Shown here: positions 34,871-43,432 of the stretch, piece after piece
How positions within the stretch are numbered: position 1 is the stretch's first letter
Layout of the letters: each line of letters begins with the position of its first letter
Origin: a virus
Reading direction: 5' to 3' (one strand)
Length of the DNA: 64,000 nt
IMG/VR virus record: IMGVR_UViG_3300037485_002668
Coordinates: 35,245 to 99,244 of that record
The notes under the pieces: generated by a model
The model's input: only the letters and a program-made list of their open reading frames with translations
Databases searched by the model: none
Told to the model about the DNA's origin: nothing
Program-made: the position numbers and the translations under genes

Positions 34871-35184
34871 CTGTAGGGTCCTTGGCTGTCAATCAGGTTT
34901 CCACCTGGCCTGTCCAGGTGGGGGAATAGATTATTTTTTAGTTGTTCGGCTTGTTCGTAGGTGGCGTCATCGACGTAGGATAATTCGGAAAAGCCACTCA
35001 GGGAATAGCCGACAAGCTGGGCAAATTGAATACGGTCTTCGTCTGAAAAATCCATCAGGGCAAGTTTGTTCAGATCATGTGGCCCATGTTCAAGCAAAAA
35101 TTGGACAATGGCATTGGCCTTGAAACGCAACGTGCCATGTTGGTCTTGAATAAGGGGTTGCAGGGGATGGGATTTATTTTCCAT
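34867..35184 (-). CDS. Small phage protein read through a hairpin element, unknown
   Basis: 105 residues from ATG 35184, which abuts the GCC of element 9, so there is no ordinary ribosome site. The core VQFLLEHGPHDLNKLALMDFSDEDR and VGYSLSGFSELSYV looks like a widespread small phage protein of unknown function. The last ~16 residues (PHLDRPGGNLIDSQGP) are encoded by hairpin element 8. An ancestral stop was probably lost. Confidence 0.65.
   Translation of the reverse strand: MENKSHPLQPLIQDQHGTLRFKANAIVQFLLEHGPHDLNKLALMDFSDEDRIQFAQLVGYSLSGFSELSYVDDATYEQAEQLKNNLFPHLDRPGGNLIDSQGPYR
34885..34921 (-). repeat. Dispersed hairpin element 8
   Basis: Perfect stem CCACCTGG/CCAGGTGG with unusual loop CCTGT, full flank. 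It lies inside the coding sequence of the 105-residue gene. Confidence 0.9.
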
Positions 35185-35185
35185 G

Positions 35186-35222
35186 GCTGTAAGTCATCCT
35201 TCCACACGGGCGAGCCGTGTGG
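35186..35222 (-). repeat. Dispersed hairpin element 9
   Basis: Perfect stem CCACACGG/CCGTGTGG, loop GCGAG, flank gctgtaagtcat. The next start codon overlaps its edge. Confidence 0.9.
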
Positions 35223-35236
35223 TGAGTGGTGTATGG

Positions 35237-35548
35237 TTAATTGCGCGGGGGGATTAGGTTTTTGTCCCGCAAATATAGAATTAATTCTTTGACCAGCTTT
35301 TTGCTGGCAACGAAACTTAGAATACCCATCACTAAACGGGTTTTGCGGCTGAGGCCGTAAGAGGCGTTTTCGATGGCGCTGACCCGATTTTTGGGATGGG
35401 AGAAACCCAGTAGTTCGCCGAACAATCGTTGCGAAATGCCGAGGCATTGGCGCAAGCGATAGACGGGGTGTTGACGTTTTTTGAGGGCTTTGGCGGAAAC
35501 CTTCGGGACGGAACTGGTTTTCGGGAGGTAATTTACGGTTTTTTTCAT
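35237..35548 (-). CDS. Xre-type helix-turn-helix regulator (probable)
   Basis: 103 residues. LRQCLGISQRLFGELLGFSHPKNRVSAIEN fits the Xre/Cro helix-turn-helix region (Q/S at turn, followed by recognition helix with IEN). The C terminus is helical and basic. It may regulate an accessory gene cluster. Single-gene call without a visible operator. Confidence 0.6.
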   Translation of the reverse strand: MKKTVNYLPKTSSVPKVSAKALKKRQHPVYRLRQCLGISQRLFGELLGFSHPKNRVSAIENASYGLSRKTRLVMGILSFVASKKLVKELILYLRDKNLIPPRN

Positions 35549-35598
35549 TAATAGTCAAGCAAAATTTTCAAAAATTTTTAGGGTTTGCTGGCGGAAAA

Positions 35599-36531
35599 TT
35601 AAGCAGGCAGGGTTTCGTCAAAAAAAGTTGGCGCTTTAACACGGTCTTCTATGCGTGTGCTGGCGGTTTGAAAATACTTGGGATCCTTTTCGATACAAAT
35701 CCACTTTCGGTTCGTGTTCATGGCGGCGATGGCAGTGGTACCGGAACCCGCGAAGCCGTCAAATACGGTATCGCCTTCGGATGTGTAGGTGCGAATCAGG
35801 TATTGAAAAAGTTCAATAGGTTTCTTTGATGGATGTTTAATTTTATAACGGCCTGATGTCAATGACTGAATTTTAATAATATCTATCGGATGTTTTTTAC
35901 CATCAAATGCAAGTTGATGTTCTTGAGGCCGACAGTTGGAATAATGGCTACTCTTTATATCACTTTTTCTACATTTTACTATTGCCTTCTCGCCTATTTT
36001 AAAACGTTTTAAAGATGATTCACTTCTAAATACACGGATTGGATTAAAAGTAAAACAGCTATCTTTAGAAAAAATCAAAACTTGTTCCTGTACTTTAAAT
36101 GGACGTACCTTTAAATTCATAAAATTTGAATTACCTCCTTTATCCCAAATCCACTCATATTTGAATCCATCTAACCAACTAATCACCAACAGGCTCGTAA
36201 ACGGCTGGCTACCAGTTAAGACAATCGCGCCGTTATCTTTGATGATTCGCTTGCGGGATTCCCAGTATTGCACCAGGTCAATTGGTAGTTTAAACAAGCG
36301 TTTGACAAAAGATTTTAACATATCCAGGTAAGCTTGATTTTCGCCGGGGTATTTTAACGCCTTCAGCCAGTTCAAGAAAGCGATTTGTTCGGCGTTGATT
36401 TGAGGCTTATCGAAAGCGCAGGCGGTGATGCCATAAGGGAGATCTTCGAGGATCATATCGATACTCTTATCGGGAACGTCACGAATCAGTTCAAAGGAAT
36501 CACCTAAATAAAGTTTGTTTAGTTCGAGCAT
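35599..36531 (-). CDS. DNA methyltransferase (DLPY type)
   Basis: 310 residues. DLPYG (30-34) is a DPPY-class catalytic motif with a Leu in place of the first Pro, and DGFAGSGTTAIAAMNTNRKWICIEKD near residue 260 binds SAM. This is the catalytic-first (beta) order. The central part (about 35830-36180) is much richer in A/T than the flanks, suggesting a replaced target-recognition region. The start overlaps the stop of the CgeB-like gene. Confidence 0.85.
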   Translation of the reverse strand: MLELNKLYLGDSFELIRDVPDKSIDMILEDLPYGITACAFDKPQINAEQIAFLNWLKALKYPGENQAYLDMLKSFVKRLFKLPIDLVQYWESRKRIIKDNGAIVLTGSQPFTSLLVISWLDGFKYEWIWDKGGNSNFMNLKVRPFKVQEQVLIFSKDSCFTFNPIRVFRSESSLKRFKIGEKAIVKCRKSDIKSSHYSNCRPQEHQLAFDGKKHPIDIIKIQSLTSGRYKIKHPSKKPIELFQYLIRTYTSEGDTVFDGFAGSGTTAIAAMNTNRKWICIEKDPKYFQTASTRIEDRVKAPTFFDETLPA

Positions 36532-37592
36532 GGCTGTTTCTCTGGTAAAATTGGGGTTGGTAGTTGACCTTTGCGCCAGCGGCGGAACATTTGTTTTAGT
36601 TCCAGGGCGCGGTGGTAATAGGTATGGTATTTTTCAATCAGACGGCGGCCAGACTGACCAATACGCACCGCGGCGGACGGGTGGCGGCGATAGTAATCGA
36701 TTAATTCAAATAGTTCCTGAATATTTTCGTACCAGACCAGGTGCTTGCGGTTCACAAACATTTCTTCAATACCGGCGAATTTGGTGACCAGAAACATGCG
36801 CCCCGTGGCCAGGCTGAGCCAGGTACGGTTGGACGTGGAACCATAAATTTCCCGATAATTTTGCACGCCCAAAACAATCCGGGCGCGGGACATCTGGTAA
36901 TTGGCATCGGATTCGAACGCGGCGGGCAGGTAAAAACACAATTGTTTCGGATCCCACCAGCGACCAACTATTAACATCTTGTACTGCCAGGCGGTGTTGT
37001 AAATTAAAAACTGGCGTTCCCGATTGGAATAGTCCAGGTAACGGGGCTGGGTAGATTTGTCGGAACCGATAAAAATCAGGTCAAAATCGCAGCGGTCTAA
37101 ATTATAATGCAGGGGATAATAAATTTCGGGATCAACGCCCTGGTGCCAGCATTGGATATTTTGCACGCCGGCGGTTTGGTAATTTTGCCATTGGGGGGGA
37201 TCCTGGTTATTCAGGAATAAGGCGTCACAAACTTTGCCCAGTTCGGATACGCGGCGGGTGAGAGCGCGATCCTGGTCGTAGAAATAAAAAAACGTGAACA
37301 TATCGGGGAACAATTCTTTAAACATTTTAATCTTCGCAGGGGTGGCGCTGTTATCGCTGAGCATCAGGATATCGGGGTGGAATTTAGCTACCTGATCTAA
37401 CAGCATTTCCGCCCAACTGGCGCCATGCTGAAGATGGCCGCCGCGATTATCGATTAAACGAACATTAAAACCCGCCTTTTTCAAGCCACGCAGCAATCCC
37501 GAACGGTGATACGGTGAAAAATTAGGTTCCAATTTTTGCCAGAAACTGCTATTTTCATAAGGCGCCAGGTGCATTAACTTTAAACGTGCCAT
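36519..37592 (-). CDS. CgeB-like GT-B glycosyltransferase
   Basis: 357 residues from ATG 37592. N-terminal Rossmann part MARLKLMHLAPYENS...FHPDILMLSDNSATPAKIKMFKELFPD, central DLIFIGSDKSTQPRYLDY and C-terminal SLATGRMFLVTKFAGIEEMF match CgeB/GT4-like phage glycosyltransferases with a glycosyltransferase-1-type end (LATGxxxLTxxxxGxEE). It overlaps the PP-loop gene by 13 nt, so the two probably work together. Confidence 0.75.
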   Translation of the reverse strand: MARLKLMHLAPYENSSFWQKLEPNFSPYHRSGLLRGLKKAGFNVRLIDNRGGHLQHGASWAEMLLDQVAKFHPDILMLSDNSATPAKIKMFKELFPDMFTFFYFYDQDRALTRRVSELGKVCDALFLNNQDPPQWQNYQTAGVQNIQCWHQGVDPEIYYPLHYNLDRCDFDLIFIGSDKSTQPRYLDYSNRERQFLIYNTAWQYKMLIVGRWWDPKQLCFYLPAAFESDANYQMSRARIVLGVQNYREIYGSTSNRTWLSLATGRMFLVTKFAGIEEMFVNRKHLVWYENIQELFELIDYYRRHPSAAVRIGQSGRRLIEKYHTYYHRALELKQMFRRWRKGQLPTPILPEKQPCSN

Positions 37593-38968
37593 ACTTGCTC
37601 CAGAAGTTTTAACCATTGCGAGGGGAGATTCTGATTTTTATTTTCGTCGGCAGGGGGGTCGTAAGCATATTCCACAAAATGTTCCCGCAAAATCGGGGTA
37701 ATCAAATCCGGGCGCCAGCTTAGGTTCAGGGCGTGGGTGTTCATTTTTTCAAACCAATCATAATAAGGCTTGCCGCTGATTTTTTTCAGCAATTCATAAA
37801 TTACGTCAGTCGTGGCGAGATCACGCAGGACGTCACTATTCAGTTCGCGGGTACAGACGCCGGGGAGTTCCTGCAACGTGGGTACAATATTTAAGGCGCG
37901 CAAATACAATTCCGTGCGACCACATTTGCCACAGCGGAAACAACTTTTTGCGGCGTGCATGCAACTGCCCTGATATTCAAACGCGGGTCGGTAACGGGTC
38001 AATAACAATTTTTGCACACCAAAATCGGACAGGCTCCAGAACGGGTCGGCAAAGGGAACGTTCAAAAGCTGGCTGAGTTGCGTCAGGGCAAAAAAGGACG
38101 GTTTCGGCCAGAACGGGAGTTTAGAATTTAATTGCACTTTAGTTTCGCCGATACTAGCGCCAATTAAAACCGCGGCAGGATTTAGCGGCAGAGCGTACAG
38201 CCACCAGGGAATTTCCCAGAACTTTACGGCATTCAGATTGGTTTCGGCGATAGTATGGCGGATATTGAAACGTGTGTAAAATTTACACAGATTGGCGTAA
38301 CGGTCGGGCCAGTCGTGGTTATACGCAAGCGTAAAACCGCAAAAGTCCTGACGCAATTCACGCAATAAAAGCGATAGGGTCAGGCCATCCTTGCCGCCGC
38401 CATTGCAGGCGTAAATCATTTGGCCGGGGGGGAATGGTTCCGGGTCGACAATATTTGCCGCGTGGATTTGGACGGGTTTCAAATGCAGCATTTGCGCGAC
38501 AAATTTCAAATGTAAATTTAAAATAGTTTGTTGCGTTTCCGTCAGGCAATCGAAACGTAAGTCGGTCGCGCCCCAGATCGCGTGTTCCATGAGCAGATAG
38601 CCGAAAAAGAAATTTAAGATTGACGGGGGGAGTGAAACGGGGCGGTCGTAATTGACCCAGATTAATTGCGCGGGGAGTGTGGCCAGCGGTTTGGCAAGAC
38701 GGCAGAATAATTGGTGGTCGTGAATTTGCGTCTGCACGGGAATGGCGGGACTTTCGGGCGGGCGGGGGGGCGGAATGACGGTGGCTTTGGTTTGGGTTTC
38801 GGAAACTAAAACAAAATAGCCGGCACGAATCTGGGCGCGCCAGAAATCGGTGTCCGGGATTTGCAGCACGGTTTTGGGGTTAAACTGGCGGGAGGAGATG
38901 TCCACCGTAAAACCGTGAGGGTCGGATTTTAGGAGCGGGGTAACGGCGGTGACGTTTAAAAGTTTCAT
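37580..38968 (-). CDS. PP-loop (adenine nucleotide alpha-hydrolase-like) protein
   Basis: 462 residues from ATG 38968. ACNGGGKDGLTLSLLL is a PP-loop ATPase signature similar to SGGxDS of QueC/tRNA-modification and sugar-amidation enzymes. CMHAAKSCFRCGKCGRTEL gives a Cys cluster like those of QueC-type enzymes (zinc or Fe-S). The substrate is unknown: a nucleobase, nucleotide-sugar or glycan step are all possible given the glycosyltransferase neighbour. A 144-bp piece of its C-terminal coding region is copied at 24379-24522. Confidence 0.7.
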   Translation of the reverse strand: MKLLNVTAVTPLLKSDPHGFTVDISSRQFNPKTVLQIPDTDFWRAQIRAGYFVLVSETQTKATVIPPPRPPESPAIPVQTQIHDHQLFCRLAKPLATLPAQLIWVNYDRPVSLPPSILNFFFGYLLMEHAIWGATDLRFDCLTETQQTILNLHLKFVAQMLHLKPVQIHAANIVDPEPFPPGQMIYACNGGGKDGLTLSLLLRELRQDFCGFTLAYNHDWPDRYANLCKFYTRFNIRHTIAETNLNAVKFWEIPWWLYALPLNPAAVLIGASIGETKVQLNSKLPFWPKPSFFALTQLSQLLNVPFADPFWSLSDFGVQKLLLTRYRPAFEYQGSCMHAAKSCFRCGKCGRTELYLRALNIVPTLQELPGVCTRELNSDVLRDLATTDVIYELLKKISGKPYYDWFEKMNTHALNLSWRPDLITPILREHFVEYAYDPPADENKNQNLPSQWLKLLEQVWHV

Positions 38969-38991
38969 GAAGGGGGTGTCGTCCTTGGCTT

Positions 38992-39028
38992 GCTGACAAT
39001 CATGATTCCACACGGGCAGGCCGTGTGG
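38992..39028 (-). repeat. Dispersed hairpin element 10
   Basis: Perfect stem CCACACGG/CCGTGTGG, loop GCAGG, flank gctgacaatcat. It separates the PP-loop cassette from the RNA ligase. Confidence 0.95.
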
Positions 39029-39038
39029 TGGGTGGTAA

Positions 39039-40229
39039 TTATTGGTTATATTTTAACAGATAATCGGGATTAATGACTTTGAATGAAAGCTGGTGTTCGT
39101 AATTGCGAATAACCAAACCTTCACGTAAACAATCGGCGATGGTACTTTTACCTTTTGAATAATCGACCAGTTCCGGGATATTCGTGCAAGTTAATTTGCT
39201 GTAAAATTCCAGCACGGGAACGGATTGTAATTTTTCACCAGGGATGCCAGAATAATTCATATCCGTAATCCGGGCTAAAAGCACCGATGAATCGTAACGG
39301 GTCGGGTTGTTAATACTAAATACATTGAAAACATAAAAGCGCAGTTCTTTAAATTTATATGGATTATCGCCGACGCCGGGGCCAACGATTTCGCCTTGAA
39401 TGGCGAAAGTTTCGTGGAACAGATCGTAAAGCAAACGCAGGCGTTTTTCAATGGCATATTTCGCGGCGATTTTCCAGTAAGTGGTTTTTAACGTGCGGAC
39501 ATTTTTGGGGATTAAAAAATTACGGGAACAGACGCCAAATTCCAGACGGCGCCAGAAAAACAAAAAGCGGCGGGGAATCAAGAAATAAGTGGCGCTCTGG
39601 CCATCCAGCTTTTCGGTAATGTCCACCCGTAAATCCTGGGTGACTATTTTATCAAACACGGCCGGGATAGCCTGAATGCGGGCTTCATCGGTTTTTGGGA
39701 TAAAGGACGGGAACGGGAGGCGTTGCAAAAAAGTACGTTTCAGCCAGTCGGAATGACGTAAAAATTTAGCGAAGCGGGAATTAAAAATTGATTTTTGCTG
39801 CGCCAGAATTTTCGTTTCCTGTTCCGCCTGGGGATCGTGTTTTACAATATTCAAATCGTCAGTAACGTCGTCGCCTATATCGTTATAACGATTAATTAAC
39901 CTAAATAATTTTGTGGCGTCGGTATCTTTGATAGTGGAATGACCTTGGATTGGGTCCAGAATTGAAAGGGGAAAACAGATACCTTGCGAAACCTGGCCTT
40001 TGAGTTTAATGGTTTTGACGCGGAATTTACGAGTGCGCATAAACTCAAATTCCGGGCGGTCGGGCAGGATGGAATCCACTTCGACATACACGCAGGGGTC
40101 GCCGGGATTAAAATCGCCTTTTTTTACAACGACTTCCCAGCCCAGGACGGTAGCTTTTTCGATAGCATCGGCGCCGGGGATGGGGTCGAGTTTGATAATT
40201 TTTTGGATAGTGGCAAGGGGACGGGACAT
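39039..40229 (-). CDS. RNA ligase (DraRnl/Rnl5-like)
   Basis: 396 residues. N-terminal OB-like domain (ATIQKIIKLDPIPGADAIEKATVLGW). KLDGQS (lysine 207) is nucleotidyltransferase motif I, QGEIVGPG is motif III, EGLVIRN motif IV and SFKVINPDYLLKY motif V. An N-terminal OB domain is the DraRnl arrangement. Such ligases seal nicked RNA, including damaged tRNAs; host defences that cut RNA may be the target. The gene lies alone between elements 10 and 11. Confidence 0.85.
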   Translation of the reverse strand: MSRPLATIQKIIKLDPIPGADAIEKATVLGWEVVVKKGDFNPGDPCVYVEVDSILPDRPEFEFMRTRKFRVKTIKLKGQVSQGICFPLSILDPIQGHSTIKDTDATKLFRLINRYNDIGDDVTDDLNIVKHDPQAEQETKILAQQKSIFNSRFAKFLRHSDWLKRTFLQRLPFPSFIPKTDEARIQAIPAVFDKIVTQDLRVDITEKLDGQSATYFLIPRRFLFFWRRLEFGVCSRNFLIPKNVRTLKTTYWKIAAKYAIEKRLRLLYDLFHETFAIQGEIVGPGVGDNPYKFKELRFYVFNVFSINNPTRYDSSVLLARITDMNYSGIPGEKLQSVPVLEFYSKLTCTNIPELVDYSKGKSTIADCLREGLVIRNYEHQLSFKVINPDYLLKYNQ

Positions 40230-40247
40230 GATTTTTTTCCTTTTTTG

Positions 40248-40284
40248 GCTGTCAATCATACTTCCCCACGGGCAAGCCGTGGGG
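40248..40284 (-). repeat. Dispersed hairpin element 11
   Basis: Perfect stem CCCCACGG/CCGTGGGG, loop GCAAG, full flank. Its leader reading frame MIDSQKRKK is in frame with the RNA ligase start. Confidence 0.95.
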
Positions 40285-40301
40285 TGAGTGTGGTGAATGG
40301 G

Positions 40302-41090
40302 TTAAAGCCGAATGTCGGCAAAGGTAATGAATTTAAAGTTGCGTTGGTGTTGCAATTGGGTCAGGACTTCGGTTAATTTTTCGTACTGGATGGGGTGCTT
40401 GACGTGACCCATCATAATGAAATAGCTATCCTTTTCCTGCTTACGATAAAGTTCAATTAATTGCATAATAGTCAGGACGGAATTGGCGGAGCCGCTTAAA
40501 TCCCAGCGCACGCCATTGGGCAAATAACCGATGGGAATTTCCCAGATACCGTCCCAAATTTCGTAAGGGGTGGGGTGGTTGGTCGTTTGGATTGAAGAAT
40601 CGAATTGAATGCCCAGGCGCTGCAAGACGGGGAAATTTTTTGAAAATGGTTTGATTTTATAGCCGCCGGCGCGATAAGCTACCACGGGGTTGTAATGTTC
40701 CAGTTTCTTTTTGCACTGGGTCAATTCCAGTTCGTAAGTTGAAAGGTCGATTTCATTCAGGCCGATTTCGACATTTTGGGTGTCCACGTATTTTTTTTCG
40801 GCGGCGTGCCATTCACGGAACAGCCATTGCGGATGGAAATGTAATTGCAGGGAAAAATTTTGTTTGACCATTTCCTTGAATTGGAATTTGAATTCGTTTA
40901 ATACCACGATGCTATGACGTTCGGCGTAGAGATATTCGGCCATGTCGATAAAGAACGTGGCGGGGATATGGAACCGTTGCAGGAACTGCATCAGTGGGTA
41001 GGTGGGACTGATGACGTTTTTAATGGGGTTCACTTGCTCGATGGCCTGCAAGTGATCTTCGTAATCGATGGTGATTAGGCCGTAGTTCAT
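40302..41090 (-). CDS. Polysaccharide deacetylase (CE4/NodB-like)
   Basis: 262 residues. TIDYED (D9, D12) begins the NodB fold, LHFHPQW gives the metal-binding HxHP motif and YRAGGY is the conserved Arg/Gly motif. EIPIGYLP and ITFADI match late strand positions. It likely removes N-acetyl groups from sugars and would fit a glycan cassette. The ATG overlaps the preceding gene stop. Confidence 0.75.
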   Translation of the reverse strand: MNYGLITIDYEDHLQAIEQVNPIKNVISPTYPLMQFLQRFHIPATFFIDMAEYLYAERHSIVVLNEFKFQFKEMVKQNFSLQLHFHPQWLFREWHAAEKKYVDTQNVEIGLNEIDLSTYELELTQCKKKLEHYNPVVAYRAGGYKIKPFSKNFPVLQRLGIQFDSSIQTTNHPTPYEIWDGIWEIPIGYLPNGVRWDLSGSANSVLTIMQLIELYRKQEKDSYFIMMGHVKHPIQYEKLTEVLTQLQHQRNFKFITFADIRL

Positions 41091-41353
41091 TTTTGTTCCT
41101 TTTTAATTGGTTGCTTTTCAGGGGGATTAAATTCAAGTTCCAACGCTTTGAGGGCGCGGAAAAAATCAAGTCGGGCTTGTTCCAGTTCGGCTTCGCAAAT
41201 ATCGTAATAAAATTCACGGGCGGCGGCAGCGAAAGCATAGCCCGCGGCCTGGATTGCACCCAGGTGGCCTTCGCCATCGACCCAACCTGATTTGATGCTG
41301 GCTTCGTTGTTGGGGTCTTCGATATTGTCGGACCAGACGCGGCCGAGGTTCAT
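41087..41353 (-). CDS. Small protein, originally separate gene (internal start)
   Basis: 88 residues from ATG 41353 with CAGGAG directly ahead. Sequence NLGRVWSDNIEDPNNEASIKSGWVDG looks like a stand-alone small phage protein. It is in frame with the longer upstream ORF, which reads through element 12 into it. The ribosome site shows it can start independently. Confidence 0.6.
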   Translation of the reverse strand: MNLGRVWSDNIEDPNNEASIKSGWVDGEGHLGAIQAAGYAFAAAAREFYYDICEAELEQARLDFFRALKALELEFNPPEKQPIKKEQK

Positions 41354-42463
41354 AAAATTCTCCTGGCGATTACTCAGACTCCCGCTCAGGCAAGCTGGGC
41401 GGTGGGGCAAGCTGGGCGGTGGGGCAGGGGTTAAAAAGTAAATTATTTTTTCAGTCCCTTCGGCGATTGAAGGGCATTTTTCAGCTATTAATTTGTAAAT
41501 TTCTTTCCAGGCTTGGTTTATAAAAAAATCGTTCGGCAAGCCTACACCCGCATGATCTGAAAATGGAACCATGTAATCAAAAATTGGATTATCGTTTTCA
41601 TCATATTTCACAAATTCGGCCTGAATATTTGTGCCAGCAATATCAATTTTAACGTCACGGATATAAACGGGGCGGAACAGGTCTTGCAAGGTACGATAAA
41701 TAGCCTGGTTCACCCGATATACGATACTTTCAGGCGGCCAGGTTAACCAAAAGCGTTCTAAAGGCTGCAACGGATTTGCCCGGAATTGTTTAAGATCTTC
41801 CAAACCATAATGATATTTAGGCGTATTTTTTATGACATTTTCGATTGTATGTTCAGGGTATAGCTGAACGAATTCGGTTTCCAGTTGCTCCGCCTCAAGT
41901 GACTTTTCATTAAAAAATAGTTGGTATCGTTCGTCTTCTGATTCAGGGAAAACACGGGACGGGTCGGCATTAAGCCACGCATCATAAACGGGTTCCATTT
42001 CTTCGACAGAAATGCTGCTACCCCAAAAATTGAAATTATCAAGGATGGTAATTTGTTTTTCTTTTAACGCCCACGCACGGAAAGCTTGATCCCGTTTAAT
42101 GTGAAGTTCATTTTGATTTTCTACCAATGCGTTAATTATGTTCCGGGATACGCAATAACCAAAACAATTCCCGTCCGAAGGTTTGATTAGCAGATACACT
42201 TCAGGCATCGGCGTAGTAACGATCCATTTCGCTAAATCCTTAAAATCATCCCAGCCGACAGCAGGGTAGCCGAAGCGACGGAAACAATAGGCCATTACAT
42301 CCGCTCCCTTAGGTTTTAAGTTCAGGCAAAGTTCAGCGGGGTAACTGGGGTCTAAAATTGAACCGCCCATGGCGCTTTCATAATTTAAAATAGGTTCAAT
42401 TGACTCAATCGCCTGGGCGGTAAAGCCATCAGCGTAAACGATTTCAGGGGTAAAAGTTAACAT
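41087..42463 (-). CDS. Long unknown protein fused through a hairpin element
   Basis: 458 residues as read. The N-terminal ~345 residues end at KIIYFLTPAP; then hairpin element 12 is translated as PPPSLPHRPACLSGSLSNRQ, followed by the 88-residue downstream gene in frame. A 17-bp tandem duplication in the element probably removed the stop or altered its frame. N-terminal part recognised by no family; it has GNCFGYCVSRNIINALVENQN and is acidic. Expression of the full fusion is not proven. Confidence 0.6.
   Translation of the reverse strand: MLTFTPEIVYADGFTAQAIESIEPILNYESAMGGSILDPSYPAELCLNLKPKGADVMAYCFRRFGYPAVGWDDFKDLAKWIVTTPMPEVYLLIKPSDGNCFGYCVSRNIINALVENQNELHIKRDQAFRAWALKEKQITILDNFNFWGSSISVEEMEPVYDAWLNADPSRVFPESEDERYQLFFNEKSLEAEQLETEFVQLYPEHTIENVIKNTPKYHYGLEDLKQFRANPLQPLERFWLTWPPESIVYRVNQAIYRTLQDLFRPVYIRDVKIDIAGTNIQAEFVKYDENDNPIFDYMVPFSDHAGVGLPNDFFINQAWKEIYKLIAEKCPSIAEGTEKIIYFLTPAPPPSLPHRPACLSGSLSNRQENFMNLGRVWSDNIEDPNNEASIKSGWVDGEGHLGAIQAAGYAFAAAAREFYYDICEAELEQARLDFFRALKALELEFNPPEKQPIKKEQK
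41361..41424 (-). repeat. Dispersed hairpin element 12 with 17-bp tandem duplication
   Basis: Stem CCGCTCAG/CTGGGCGG (one GT wobble), loop GCAAG. The right half caagctgggcggtgggg is repeated at 41391-41407 and 41408-41424. The GTCAATCAT flank is degenerate. Confidence 0.8.
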
Positions 42464-42822
42464 TAAAAAGCCTCATTTAATTTTATCTGGTTTTTTTCAT
42501 TGTACGTTGGGCAGCACCGTTCGTGAATATCGTAAACGTTCTGGCTGGTGCATTCTGCGTCGTGGTCGGAATAGCACGCACAGCCAGTTTCGTGCAGGGT
42601 ATGGCGATTTTCCCATTCCTGTTCAGTAAATGGCTGGTCACAAATAAAACAATCGGGGGTGGTCATTCGATAATAACCGCCTTCGATGCCAGCCTGGTAA
42701 TATTGTAATAGCCCGATATCCTCACGAACTAATCGTTTTTTACTTTTGCGGGATAATTTTCCGCGTCGGCATTGCCGTTGAATAAGACGGGGGGTGCCAT
42801 TGAAAAAGCCGATTCTATACAT
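42463..42822 (-). CDS. Cys-rich small protein, unknown
   Basis: 119 residues. CFICDQPFTEQEW, GCACYSDHD and HERCCPTYN place at least seven cysteines in the C-terminal half, suggesting zinc binding (several sites). The N terminus is basic (RQCRRGKLSRKSKKR). It shares one base with the fused gene. No family recognised. Confidence 0.65.
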   Translation of the reverse strand: MYRIGFFNGTPRLIQRQCRRGKLSRKSKKRLVREDIGLLQYYQAGIEGGYYRMTTPDCFICDQPFTEQEWENRHTLHETGCACYSDHDAECTSQNVYDIHERCCPTYNEKNQIKLNEAF

Positions 42823-42824
42823 TT

Positions 42825-43430
42825 TTATTGTTCCTTTAAATCGGCCAAAATTTCCCGCTCAAATTCCTTGTCTACTATCAGCCGGTGCTTGCCTGGCCGA
42901 TAATACAGCGGGTCGGTATATTCCAAAATCAGTTCGTTAATTTGTTCCTGAACGATTTCAAGCGCAGCAGGAATTTCGTCACATCCACCCGGCAAATCAA
43001 AAATAGTATCCAAACTCAACGCCCTGGCATAAACTGGCTGACAGTCCATCAATCGCAATTCGTCCAGATTCTCAACTTCAAAAAACAGATCATTTTCCTG
43101 CATGATATAAAGCAATTCATCTTCATCGAAAAAGTATTCGTCAAAGGCGTCCGAGTAAATCGGGAATTCCTGGGCGTTCCAATCCTTGCCAGGCAAATTA
43201 CGCCATTTTTCGATGTCCCGTTTTTCCCGACAATCCGGGCAAATGGAATATTGTTTTTCGACAATATTCGGGCAGCCTTCCGTTTTACATTTTTGATGAG
43301 TGCAGCCGTGGTATCGGGCGGAACGTTCGTCTTCTCCAAAATAAGTACGGTCGCTTGCGACCCAACCTGAAATGTCAGTTCGATATTCAGCCGCTTCGGG
43401 GCTATCGATTAAAATGATTTTTTCTTGCAT
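42825..43430 (-). CDS. Widespread phage zinc-finger protein, unknown
   Basis: 201 residues from ATG 43430. N terminus EKIILIDSPEAAEYRTDISGWVASDRTYFGEDERSARYHG and CKTEGCPNIVEKQYSICPDCREK resemble a common phage protein with a zinc ribbon and unknown role. Middle acidic, C terminus with EDxDLF-like repeats. It is 2 bp from the next gene. Confidence 0.65.
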   Translation of the reverse strand: MQEKIILIDSPEAAEYRTDISGWVASDRTYFGEDERSARYHGCTHQKCKTEGCPNIVEKQYSICPDCREKRDIEKWRNLPGKDWNAQEFPIYSDAFDEYFFDEDELLYIMQENDLFFEVENLDELRLMDCQPVYARALSLDTIFDLPGGCDEIPAALEIVQEQINELILEYTDPLYYRPGKHRLIVDKEFEREILADLKEQ

Positions 43431-43432
43431 TT

